Source: Gracilaria vermiculophylla | Taxonomy: Eukaryota; Rhodophyta; Florideophyceae; Gracilariales; Gracilariaceae | DNA length: 42,813 nucleotides | Assembly (NCBI GenBank): GCA_019155205.2 | Contig: JAHNZQ020000079.1 | Span: 802,889 to 845,701, forward strand | Direction of reading: 5' to 3' | Part shown: piece after piece, positions 18,323-28,131 of the stretch | Numbering within the stretch: the first letter of the stretch is position 1 | Layout of the letters: every line of letters begins with the position of its first letter | Made by a program: the position numbers and the translations under genes | The notes under the pieces: model-generated | Database searches by the model: none | Told to the model about the DNA's origin: nothing | The model's input: the letters and a program-made list of their open reading frames with translations, nothing else

Positions 18323-18342
18323 CTCCAGCGATAGAGGTGCTT
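18323..18342 (-). repeat. Right terminal inverted repeat of the Harbinger element
   Basis: Inverted partner of 14365-14384, followed by TAA at 18343-18345. Confidence 0.85.
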
Positions 18343-18830
18343 TAAGTACCAAAATTCTCCAATGGTGAGCACAGTGCATTGCAAAAGTATGGGACAGAGC
18401 AAAAGCGCGCCAAAATATGGATTTTGCCTAAATACTGTAGCCACCCCTTTTTGTCAAAACCGTAATAACGCGTCTCAAAATTCTAAGAGATTTCAAACTC
18501 GCGAGGGATTATTTCCAAAACACCTTGTTTTCTTTCCTCAAAAGGACATTAGATCTTCTGAACTAAAAGCCTACAACACAATACTTCAAACCGTACCTTA
18601 GGTCTAGACCGCGGTTCTCATTTTTATATCATATTCTTAAATAACTACAGTAATATAAACATGACGTTTTATAGATAGCGTCGTACTGCTCAGCTGCAAT
18701 AATACTGTGCGTTTCAAAAACATATTACACCTAAAAAGTGCCCCAAAACCGTACTGTAAGCTAGATTTTGGACATAGTCTATGTAGAATCATTTCAATAA
18801 GATATTTACACCGTCTTCTCTCTAGTAAAA
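18343..18830. other. AT-rich spacer between two DNA transposons
   Basis: Apart from the TAA duplication at its start, no repeat boundary, gene or RNA was recognised in these 488 bases. Confidence 0.5.
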
Positions 18831-19800
18831 ATGGCTCGTTGTCCTTTATTTTTCAATCAGACACAGCTTCAAATCGTAAAGTTCAACGCCTAAAAACATT
18901 CTAACAGTGCTATCGCTAAAAAGGTGAAGAGTTTGAGGGTCACAATTGCTACTGTTCTCAAAGATCCGACTCCTTATGTATTAAAACAATCTTCGAGACG
19001 CCCTAAGAAGCTCAGCCTAGCACACGAAAGACGAATCGAAAGGTAGTTGTGGAAAGGTATATTGTTGTGCAAAATAATTGCAATAAATCTCATTCAATAC
19101 ATTTCTAAATCAACTATATAGAAGAATATGAACAGCACAAATTTATTTAAATCTAAAAAATGAAAAACACTTTTTTTTCTCCAAGACCAGCACAAGTACA
19201 AAAGAGTTGACTGGTGTGCTGGAAAAGCCTACTGAGAAAAAGAATGGGAGAACGTTATTTTCATTGACGGAAAAAAGTTCAATTTGGACGGACAAGATTA
19301 CTACAATTTTTATTGGCATGATCTTCGTAAGGAACGTCATGAGTTTAATACCAGGCACTCAGGTGGAGGCTCTATAATTGTCTGGTCGGGCATTCCGAAA
19401 AAAGGATTGAGTAAAATTGCATTTATTGAAACAAACATGAACGCGGAAAAATATCAAGAAGTTCTGTACAATTATTTGCTAGCTTTTGGTTTATGTTTCC
19501 TTGATGAAAGATTATTTTCAACAGGATAATGCGCCTGTACTTAGTTCATCTTTGATTATGAAATGACCACAGGAGTCAGAAGTATCTGTTTTAGAGTGGC
19601 CGGCGTGCTCATCAGATCTCAACCCATTCGGAAACGTTTTGGGACTGCTGGTGAAGATGGTTTACGCGCATGCAAGGTAGTTTCAGACAGTTTTTTGAAC
19701 TCCAAAATCTGTATTAAAAATTGCTGGAAATCTATAACAGTTTCAAGTATAGAAAAGTACATCAATTCGATACCGAAACGCTGCATTAGCGTTATATAGC
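18831..19800 (+). pseudogene. Tc1-like (DD34E) transposase, heavily mutated
   Basis: The ATG at 18831 opens a Tc1-type helix-turn-helix region (QTQLQIVKFNA, then SNSAIAKKVKSL and VTIATVLKDPTPYVL) followed by RRPKKLSLAHERRIER. After a disrupted stretch the DDE core continues with IDGKKFNLDGQDYYNFYWHD (first catalytic Asp), GGGSIIVWSGI, then, after a frameshift near 19518, QQDNAPVLSSS (second Asp) and WPACSSDLNPFGNVLG. The third catalytic residue, normally Glu in SPDLNPIEN, is Gly here; the spacing of 34 residues is preserved. At least seven stops and two frameshifts make it dead. No inverted ends with TA duplication could be found. Confidence 0.85.
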
Positions 19801-20534
19801 GAAAAGTGTGTAAACTTAACTGTTGAGCGTCGAGCAGTAAAGAATTGTTGTTGATGATCATATGTTTGTGAAACGGTTTTTTGACCTTTTTTTCTGAAAC
19901 CTATATTTGTAGGCGTACAGTGTACATTTGGTAGTTTTTTTGAGATTTTTCAGCATGTCGTATTTTTTTGAAACGGTCTGTAAGTATATTTTTTTGCAAG
20001 AACGTTTCCCAGACAATTTGTTTTGAACTTTAAAATCCATTAACAGACCAATACGTTTACGAAAGATTAATAAAAGAAGATGAAAAGTGCTTCAAAATCT
20101 TTTTGTTTATGAAACTGAACAAAGTTTTCTATCTGAAGCTCAAATAAACATAATTTGATGCCATACTGTGTGCTATAATTCCTAGAAAGAAGGATAATTG
20201 CGAAAAAAAAGTATTTTAAATTGTGTAAAACTTTGCTATAGATGAAAAACACTATTTCACACATTGCTATCACAAGTAATAAAGATGAAAACATGATTAG
20301 AAAGCAGTAGATTCTTATTAAGTCCCACATTATACCATAAACAGAACTCTCGATGATGGAAACTGAATAAAACGTCTTGCCACTCAGCAATATATACTCA
20401 AAAAGGCTTTGAAATGCATGCAGACAACCTTTTTATAAAGTTTTACATATCTTATCAGAAACATAAAGTGCTCTTTCTCCAATATAGGGCCGTAATTTAG
20501 TAATCTAAAACAGTAAAATATTTTTTTCGAAAAC
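19801..20534. other. AT-rich sequence without a gene
   Basis: Contains T-rich runs and a hydrophobic 107-codon minus-strand frame (20067-20390) of the kind produced by AT-rich DNA. It may contain the right end of the Tc1-like element. Nothing else supported. Confidence 0.5.
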
Positions 20535-20991
20535 TGCAGTACAGTGGATCCTAAAGTAATATTGTCCCTGATGAATTGTAGAATTTAGATTTTTTTCCTT
20601 ATTTAGTGTTGATAATTAGTACAGTAGTGAGACCTGTGGAGGCGAGCTTTCGCCCCTATGCTTCATCTGCCGGTTGACCCCCACCTCGGGGGGAAGTAAA
20701 CCAAGCACCCTTGAGTCTTTCTCTACTTTTTCCGGTCAGAGGGTCATATCGGACGTCTTCAGATTTCTATGCCACCGATCCCCAGGTGGCCTCATAGCAG
20801 CGTTTTTAGGAGTTTGTCCGCCCAGATCCCCATTCTCCGCTTGGTGCTTGCGTAACCACTTCCAGGATTCCCTCGGCTCGTGACCGTGACTACTGGAGAC
20901 CACCTTTAGGAACTCGCACATTTTGAGTCAGTAAAAACTCCTAGTGGACGTTGTGCGCTGTTACCTCCAAAGAAGAACTGACAGTACCGCA
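20535..20991 (+). mobile_element. LTR family A, inverted copy; candidate 5' LTR of the chromovirus
   Basis: The reverse complement aligns along its length with the LTR at 34329-34882, sharing the ends (TGCGGTA and TACTGCA in that direction) and blocks such as CAAGCACCCTTGAGTCTT on the plus strand. At 457 bp it is shorter and more diverged than the other copies. Read on the plus strand it starts TGCAGTA, ends TACCGCA and is followed after two bases by TGGTCTCCCAAC, which fits a primer-binding site. No matching 5-bp duplication flanks it (AAAAC left, ACTGG right), as expected if it is one half of a longer element. Confidence 0.75.
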
Positions 20992-20993
20992 AC

Positions 20994-21005
20994 TGGTCTC
21001 CCAAC
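20994..21005 (+). other. Candidate primer-binding site
   Basis: TGGTCTCCCAAC begins two bases after the LTR end, the spacing usual for Ty3 elements, and starts with the TGG that pairs with a tRNA CCA end. I cannot name the tRNA. Confidence 0.4.
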
Positions 21006-21119
21006 TATGAAGGTCAGTTTCCGAAAGGAATCGCAAGAGTCACGACAGAAGAGCGTTTCTAAAATGCATCGATTGGAAATCAACAGTGGAACTTTTCCTT
21101 AATAGGATTTGGAAACGAT

Positions 21120-23403
21120 ATGAAACGACTCCCAACCTACTCCTATGTGGACCCCTCCGATCCCCTAGTAGAAACCCCCCTACAGGACCCTCAAGCAACA
21201 CACCTCGTTGGTGGGTCTAGCATGCACAGCGCTCCCCAAGAGATGGCCGTCAGACTGGAGGACGCTGAAAGTCTACTTAGGAATCCTGACTTCTCTGCGG
21301 AGCGCTACAGGAATCGCTTTAGGAGAATGCACGATCAAAGGCATGCGGAAACCCCTGCAACACTTCTGTAAAACGCCGCAGTGGATGTTGAAGAACCGCA
21401 CACGGCATCGCAGCCGCCGCCTCAGGAGCTGCAGGGACGGGAACGACCGGAGACTAACTCCGTCTTGGAGTCTATGACCCCGCGCCTTATGGATTTGCCC
21501 TCATATGGGCTGGTTGAAAGAGTTCCTGCAGGTGTTGAAGCACGATTTGGGGTGCTCCGCCACGCCCCTGTGGAAGAAATTGTAACGGAGAGTGCTCACC
21601 GTGCCGTAAATTCTTTGCTGAATTCAGACTCTTTCCCAGAGGTGACTTGAGATGTTATCCGTGCGGAAGTTTGTTCCCAAACCGCGCTGCTGCTCTCCGC
21701 AACGGCGTTTCAAATTTTTTCTTCCGTACAAGAGAGGCCCCCCCTCTGAACAATTAAGGTGACCCATGGCAGAGAAACACAGGATACTTTCACCGTCCAC
21801 GCCAGAGGAGAAAATGATACTGCCGTGGAGAAACCGGAACACCTTAAAAATATTGCTATGACCCTTCTAGACCTGTGGTTCCATTGAAGAAGACTAAAAA
21901 TATCGGTCGCAAACTGCTTCAACCAATGAGAGAAGGACAAGATACTCCTCAGGCGAATCGCGATTGCGGTGCTATGGGCAGGCAACCAGACAACCTACAG
22001 GAAAGACGCCGAAAGAAACAGAGGGAGAATATCAGAATGCTAGACACCGATTCGGAGAGAATCTCAGACTCTGAATCCGAAAACAGCTCCAGCCTAGAGG
22101 ACAGCATACCTCCTACGGAGAAAAGTTGAAGGGTCAAGAATTTCGTCCCGCTTAACCACCTCTCCACCAAAGTTGTGGATTATGACACCAATCGGTTGAA
22201 TTATCGTTCCACTCTTTACAAGGCGTTGGCCGCTAAATGACTCACAAAGATCCAGCGCCTGTGAGATATTCAGATAAAGAAGCACTCCTTATCAGGTGAA
22301 GACCGCATCTCGATGATGAATTTTCTCACAAGCTTCCGTTCAGCGTGCAATACCAATGGTGTCCATGAAAGTGCCGCCGTCTGGTGCTTTCAGTTCTACC
22401 TCACAGTTCAAGCGCGCTCGCTGGTGCAGCGCTGTCTCACGAAGAAGAGCACCATTAATGATGATCCTGGGACGGAGATCTTGACGACGTGCCCCGAGGT
22501 GGTGAATGTACTCCGTAAAGGTACGCAACGCATGTGGTAATAGCCGATGCTGACGCTGAAGTCAGCACCTATAGGCAGAGAACGGGAATGACCGAAATGG
22601 AGTTCTCACAGAAGTTGTGGATGAAGGCCTCAAAGTGCGAGAAGTGTACTTCGAACGGCGGTTGAATTTGTCGTCGAGTGACTCATTCCCCCAATATTCT
22701 TCAGGGGTCAGAATAATTTGATGACGGATCCGAACACCACCTATACGGAGCTTAGCACGTTTTGCGGAGTTCTATTAAGATACCCATCGTGCCACTCGCC
22801 GCAGCCACGCTCCACTTTTGGACAACCCACCGGCCTTAAGGAATCGTTGGGTATCCCTCCTGACATTGGACTTCAGCACCCCAGGGAAGGTTATTGAGCC
22901 CACAATAAATAGAGAGCAACGGGCCTTTGCTTCTACATACGCCTCATCTCGGTAAGCACCGTCTCGGAAGAGGACACCCTCGTCTCCTACCTCGTATGCT
23001 TCAACGGGATCCTGCAGGAATGTCCGATTCAAAAAACCTCGTTACTACCCACTGTCCTGCAGGACTTGCTTGTCTCGAAAGCCAGTACATTGTACTAATC
23101 TCTCCTCGGCAATGAGGGCCGCCATCCTGAAAGAGCGGGAGAAGAATTACCAGAAGCTTAGGGTTATACCGATGGAGATTGGACGTTATCTCGCCGCGTA
23201 TAACGATATCCGCCCCTCTCAAGGAAACTACGCTTACCGCATTGTAGTTGGATTTCAGCCTGTCTCAGTCACACGTGCGCCGTCCGTGCATGGGTCAGTA
23301 CCCATACTGGCTGTACCTCAGGGTAACACGGCGCATCACGATGCACAACCTCAGCAGCCGTCCTCCATTGGGACTCAGATCCTTTCCAACCAGGAAAACC
23401 CTT
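21120..23403 (+). pseudogene. Chromovirus Gag, fragmented
   Basis: A series of frames reads as one decayed Gag. The N-terminal part (21120-21650) is disordered and charged (RLEDAESLLRNPDFSAERYR, then VEARFGVLRHAPVEEIV). A capsid-like block at 22310-22540 reads MMNFLTSFRSACNTNGVHES AAVWCF, a pattern I associate with Ty3 Gag (FL..F..AC...GVHE.AA.W.F). A degenerate zinc knuckle (CRTCLSRKPVHC) lies at about 23058-23093, followed by AAILKEREKNYQKL. Many stops and at least four frameshifts. The zinc knuckle spacing is altered, so nucleic-acid binding would be impaired. Confidence 0.65.
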
Positions 23404-23488
23404 AGGGTCACGCGTAGAGATTCCACGTGAATCCTTCTCGTCGATCTGCGGCCCAACGGAGGTCGCCGCTAGGAAAGGGGGAGAAGCC

Positions 23489-23812
23489 ATGCACATGGTT
23501 GACGCAGAATCGGTGGACCCCCCAGTCCATTTGGACCGCTTCGACACCCTTGAAGAATCTGTCTGCACGCTCTGCATTGAGACTTATGAGGTACGTGCCT
23601 CTCATGGATGTTCCTCAATCGCCTCCACAGCGGGGCGTATCATCCTCGACACCGGAGTTGGCCCCAACCTTGTGCTTGCTGACGTGCTCTCGTGGTCTGC
23701 TCTCGGCTTCTCGCTGACTAGCAAGCTCCCTACGATGAGAAACTCGTCGCGTCAAGCATTAAAATACTCGAATCATTACTTATCTATCTCCGGTTGTGCT
23801 ACTTATAGGTAA
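23489..23812 (+). pseudogene. Retropepsin-like aspartic protease of the chromovirus
   Basis: The 107-codon frame contains IILDTGVGPNLVLADVL at residues about 51-67. This is the retropepsin active-site pattern (D-T/S-G-A with a following N-L/F-I/V); the usual Ala after DTG is Val. Flanking parts are degraded and the frame ends at 23812 before the flap region can be recognised. It lies between Gag and reverse transcriptase, as expected for Ty3 order. Confidence 0.7.
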
Positions 23813-24389
23813 ATATGTGGTTTCTTTTGGCGACCAACTTGGCAGCACAGAGCATATTGGGTACTTCCTTTTCAAATCTGTATGTACGTGCAACAAACGT
23901 ATGCCTTCTAAAGTTGACATTTCACGACGCCACCTCTCTTGGTATCGTGTCAGCATCTCTCGGAATCGGATCCAAATGCCCGTCAAGTGGGTAGTATTCC
24001 AAAGGAGACAAATTCGGATAAGCTCCGGATGGTGATGAGTCTCGAAATTCCCGCGAGGAGTAACGCCGGTGTTTGGGTACAGACCTCTGCATCTGGCCTT
24101 TCATTCCTACAGGAAAGTCCACACCTGACGACGAAGCAGCACTCCATGATGGCGAACGGCGTTATGGAAATAGTGCCGCACATTCCCTTCATGGTCGTTC
24201 TTGCTAACCTGAAGGAGTCGCCTTAACGGCTTCAAGAAGAATCTGTCGTCGGATAGGCACTCCCCGCTCCTGCACGACTGGCTCATCTCCCTCGTATGAA
24301 AAACGGTGATGACCACAATGTGGTCGCCACCATAGAAACCGAACTGGTGTCAACGAGTTCAAAGGAAAAGAAGCCTTTCACTCGTTAGA

Positions 24390-25850
24390 AGAGGCTCCAA
24401 AATGCCGAAGAGTTCCAAATGTATCGCTATAAGATAACGGAGATTCTATCCGCCTTTGGAGACATGTGATCTGGTCACTTAGGTCAAGTGAGCTATACCA
24501 AGGACCGGATATAGCTCACACCTAAGGCGCGACTGGTAGATCAACACCGGAGGCGAGCCCGGCCTCATGCGCGAAAGTTCGAACGCCATGAGGTCGGGCG
24601 CAAGCTGGTTAAAGGCGTTTTCGAGCCCTTTAATTCCAAATGAGCCTCCTGGGTGATATTTGTGAAAAACAATATGGCTGCTTAAGGTTCTGCATTGCCT
24701 ATAGGCGCCTCAAAGAGGTGACGGTACGCGATTCGCAACCGATACCCTGAGTGGATGAATGTAATGACTTCGTAGGTGGTGCGTCCGTTTTCTCCACGCT
24801 GGAAGCCAATAGTGGTTAGAGGCATATTGAGATGTATGACTCCGATCAGGATAAGATAATGTTCACTTCCCACTGTGGAACTTTCAGACTTCTAAGGATG
24901 CCATTAGCATTGATGAATGCACCCGATACATTCCAACGAGTGGTGCACACAATCCTGTCAATGGTGAAGTGGCAGTTCGCCCTGTTTTATATTGAAGATG
25001 TCGGTATATACTTTCGCAGCGTGGAGGAGCACTTTATGAATTTGAAGAACGTTCTCCAACTTCTGAAGGATGCTGGACTCTCCTTAAAGCCAAATAAGTG
25101 TTTATTTCTCAAGTTCTCTGTGGATTACCTTGAGCATTTTGTGCTCCAGAGCCGCTTCCAGGTTTCCACGAAAACTCAAGAGGCCATCGAGGAAGCTATC
25201 CCTTCCACAAACCAGACGGATTTCCACTCTTTCTTGGAGTTGTGTGATATCTTTCGGAGGTTAATTCGAAAACTTTCTCGTACAGCGGGGCCGTTAAATC
25301 GCCTCTTGGAGAAAGAAAAAGTGACGAAATTGGCCCCATTGACTGACAAAGAGTTAAAAGCTTTGAACACCTTGAAGAGGAGACCAATGGAGCCATCTAT
25401 CTTGGTTCTCTCGAAACGGAATGGCCAAATGGTTTTCGACACAGATGCCTGTGAATATCAGGTCAGAGTTTCCCTCCTATAGAAACAACCTGAAGGAGGA
25501 CTTCAGTCTATGGGATACTGTAGTCACAGCCTTTTACAGACGGAATGGAAGTATTCCACCTCGGATCACGAATAGATCGCCATTGCATGGGCTGTATTTC
25601 TTCTACCCCCATACCTGGAGAGCGCGCCTTTCAAACTGATGACAAGCCGTGCACCTCTACATTGGAAACTGTCCTTGAAGGATGCTTCTGGCCGCCTGGA
25701 GATGTGAAGACTACGCTTATTGGAGAACGAGTTTGACATTGTTTATCGCCTCGGCATAGAAACCAAGTGGCGGACGCACTGTCACGTATCTTTACAGGGG
25801 GAGACGATACAACACCTTTGGAGTACACCATTTTGTATGTAGTCATCGAT
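24390..25850 (+). pseudogene. Chromovirus reverse transcriptase and RNase H
   Basis: The linker (GHLGQVSYTKDRI, GVFEPFNSK) precedes the RT core, which is open in one frame from 24684 to 25482 with two stops. It includes RFCIAYRRLKEVTVRDSQPI, VFSTLEANSG, FTSHCGTFRLLRMP, NAPDTFQR and FYIEDVGIY. Two catalytic positions are changed: the Asp of 'F.TLDA' is Glu, and YxDD is YIED. RNase H begins at VFDTDACEYQV and, after a frameshift near 25480, continues with GRLEMWRLRLLENEFDIVYR and a degraded end near 25850. This was the polymerase of the element; as read here it cannot be active. Confidence 0.88.
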
Positions 25851-25935
25851 AGCGCCGACAGAAAAGAAGGATCCGAAGGAGAATGCGTTCCGTCATTGTA
25901 AGCCTGGAGGCACGTTTACTCAAATCCTTGAAGAA

Positions 25936-26757
25936 ATGGACCTCGTCGAAGGGGCGAAAGAAGTTCTCCCCATCACCATAGCAGAGTTTCTGAAGAAGCA
26001 TAGTACGGATACGTACTGCAAGAAATGCCCTGCCACTGCGGGGAATGTAATATCGTTATTTGATGTGGACCGCGACGGTGCACTTATATGTCGTGCTCCC
26101 CTGAACGGTGCTTTTCAAATGGTGGTCCCGACGAGCTTTCGGGCGAAGATTCTGTATCTTTCGCACTATCCTCGCCTTATAGGACACCCCGGTGAATCTT
26201 GCATGTATTTCATCATAAGGAAGGCGTCTTATTGGCCGCACATGGTTTACGAGGCTTTCCAAATGCTGGAGGATTGTCACTCATGCTCTGCCGTCCGGGA
26301 AATTATCCGCAAACACTGGACCCCGTTCACCCTGTTCACACCTTGAGGACCCTTGGACTTCGTGGCCATGGATAATTTGGGCCCATTTCTGACGTCGGAG
26401 GAACGATACCGTTATACCCTCATGATCATAAATCGGTTCTCGAAGCTCACGGGCACCATTCTCCTTAGGAGTACCACGGCAGCAGCAATTGCCGACACCT
26501 GTCAGGAGAGATGGGTTTTTCCTCATAGGAGGCCGTTGAATCTTCGTAAGGACAAGGGACTGCAGACGAACGGGCAGGCGGAAAGTCTTAACGAGACCAT
26601 CGCCTCAAGGCTGAAACAATGCGTCGTGGATCACCATAAGGATTGGGAGGCGTACGTGGCCCAGTCTTGTAAGCATAGAATCTACAAGTGCACCACTCAG
26701 AAGGGACCGCTCCTTTCTACTAGGCACTCTTGTGAGTCTCGCCTAATGCCTTTATAG
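25936..26757 (+). pseudogene. Chromovirus integrase with internal deletion
   Basis: The zinc-binding HHCC region is present (LSHYPRLIGHPGESCMYFI, then EDCHSCSAVRE), followed by a stop at 26344-26346 and the catalytic core in the same frame: PLDFVAMDNLGPF (first Asp), RYTLMIINRFSKLTG, then WVFPHRRPLNLRKDKGLQ (second Asp) joined directly to TNGQAESLNETIASRL (catalytic Glu). In intact Ty3 integrases roughly 30 residues separate the DRG.QF block from QTNGQ.E; here they are missing. Basic C-terminal GPY-type sequence continues weakly to about 27190. Confidence 0.88.
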
Positions 26758-27291
26758 CCGCACACTGCACGGCGCACCTGGCGGGTGGGCCATGGGCACT
26801 AACGTTGGCTCCCGCAAAGCGCTCCATTTTACGGCGCTATAAGAACGCACTCTCACCCGCAAAGAAGAGATTCACAGCCTTGCAGTAGAGATAAACTTGG
26901 GATTTTAATCTGAAGGAAAAGAAACGCCATAACCAAAAGAAAGGCAACGAGATTTTTCCCGAGAAACAGTAAGAGACGTCCGACAGACCGCCATACACAG
27001 CGAGCAAGCTTGAGCCAGACCCCTCATGGCCTTAGAGAACCCTGGAAACCTAGAAGAACAATGTCAAAATTGAGGTAAACGGGCTCCGAGTCATCGTCTC
27101 CCTTAAACGGGTGACGAAAAACCCCACGTGCATTTGTTCAGGAACGCCCGCCACCTCACCTCAGGGACCATACGCCTAAATTCCTATTCCGATCACCTCA
27201 GGAGCGACGACACCGATGGATAGTGGAAATACCGTCGCACCTCTCGATGAACCACTGATGTCAGCTCCACTCGCCAGCATGACCCCTCAAG

Positions 27292-27447
27292 ATGATTTAC
27301 GTTATGCGGTGGATCATATTGTCTTTCACCGACAGACCCCTGGAGGAAGACTGTACCGGGTCCACTTGTATGGGTAGACCTTAAACGATGACAGGGAAGA
27401 AGCCGCGGGACACATCCCTGAAAACGTCCTCCGGAGATACCACGCCA
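27292..27447 (+). pseudogene. Chromodomain at the end of the chromovirus integrase
   Basis: DLRYAVDHIVFHRQTPGGRL, then YRVHLYG, a TAG stop where an aromatic residue is usual, TLNDDREEAAGHIPENVLRR and YH. This matches the chromodomain pattern (Y.V..I..HR.......Y.V.W.GY....WEP...L). Chromodomains tether integration to modified histones in chromoviruses. It is immediately upstream of the polypurine tract. Confidence 0.75.
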
Positions 27448-27491
27448 ATCTGGAGCGCAAACATACTTCCGCATTGGCGTTTCCGTTCAGT

Positions 27492-27503
27492 AAAAGGGGG
27501 AGG
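27492..27503 (+). other. Polypurine tract of the chromovirus
   Basis: AAAAGGGGGAGG followed directly by TGTGCC, the expected start of a 3' LTR. Located 45 bases after the chromodomain. Confidence 0.6.
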
Positions 27504-27622
27504 TGTGCCAAGCCGGAGTTGTTTTTCGTTCTCCACTATCTCTCTCTCATCTGGAGTTTATTTTTCATCCTCCAGGTCACCGTTGCCTGTTTGTCGTATG
27601 CGTGAGCGGCGGCACCTCTTGT

Positions 27623-28111
27623 TGCTGGGTGATAGAGTTCAGCGGGGCAAGGGAAAGTGCAGGGGCTACAAAAGGCATTCGCTGGCTCTGGCGTGGATTT
27701 ACATTGATGTGCCCTGACCACAACGTATATAGTTGTTCCGTCGCGCACACTATGCCAGAGCAGAACTTTCACTACAGAGCAGAGACATTCAATACTACCA
27801 ATCATTGTTTAACATAATACAGACACGCTGGTCACAATTCAATACTACTTACAACAGCAAGGCACAAAAAGACATGACAGTTACGTGCACTCCCAAAAGA
27901 ATTATAGTGCATAAACTCAAAATTCCTGCGTCTCACTGTAATCATCCTCCGTGCGCCAGCGTCCTTCACGTCATTTCAGTCTACATACAAACGCTTTCAG
28001 CAATCCAGTCTCCCACTAATGCATTTAGGTTGCAATATTTTCATCGAGCATTGCAGTTAGCCCACAAAGAACATTTGGTTTTCAGTGACAGCATAGGTGC
28101 TTGCTCGCACA
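27623..28111 (-). mobile_element. 3' LTR (family B) of the minus-strand Copia element
   Basis: On the minus strand it starts TGTGCGAGCAAGCACC and is preceded by a purine tract. Shared blocks with the other two family B copies include GGCATGACAGTTACGT-like sequence near 27880 and CTCTGGCGTGGATTTAC near 27686. Low-coordinate end (TGCTGGGTGATAG) assigned by alignment to 34989. Confidence 0.75.
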
Positions 28112-28126
28112 CACCTGCTCTTTCAC
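28112..28126 (-). other. Polypurine tract of the Copia element
   Basis: On the minus strand GTGAAAGAGCAGGTG immediately precedes the LTR start TGTGCG, five bases after the pol stop codon (28132-28134). Confidence 0.6.
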
Positions 28127-28131
28127 TGACT

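Larger units (their letters stand above)
14365..18342 (+). mobile_element. PIF/Harbinger DNA transposon with two ORFs, non-functional
   Basis: The element is bounded by identical TAA target duplications (14362-14364 and 18343-18345), the size and sequence expected for PIF/Harbinger. Its ends are imperfect inverted repeats: the left starts GAGCACTTCTATCGTTGGGG and the right, on the reverse strand, starts AAGCACCTCTATCGCTGGAG. A second CATCTCTATCG motif is found 60-80 bases inside each end. It encodes the two proteins typical of the superfamily, a DDE transposase on the plus strand and a Myb/SANT-like protein on the minus strand, converging at 16808/16810. An 853-bp solo LTR lies inside the transposase gene. 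Without that insertion and its 5-bp duplication the element would be about 3.1 kb. Confidence 0.9.
20535..27622 (+). mobile_element. Decayed Ty3/gypsy chromovirus
   Basis: In order: an LTR (family A) at 20535-20991, a TGG-starting primer-site candidate, gag, protease, reverse transcriptase, RNase H, integrase, and a chromodomain, followed by a polypurine tract at 27492-27503. The order protease-RT-RNase H-integrase and the C-terminal chromodomain define a chromovirus-type Ty3 element. Bases 27504-27622 after the polypurine tract should start the 3' LTR, but they do not resemble the LTR at 20535, so those may not be a true pair. The element is cut at 27623 by the 3' LTR of the neighbouring Copia element. 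Every coding part carries stops or frameshifts. Confidence 0.8.

Noticed and set aside
20067..20390. 107-codon hydrophobic minus-strand frame
   Set aside because: AT-rich DNA yields Phe/Ile/Leu-rich translations; no initiation context, no homologous copy, no domain.
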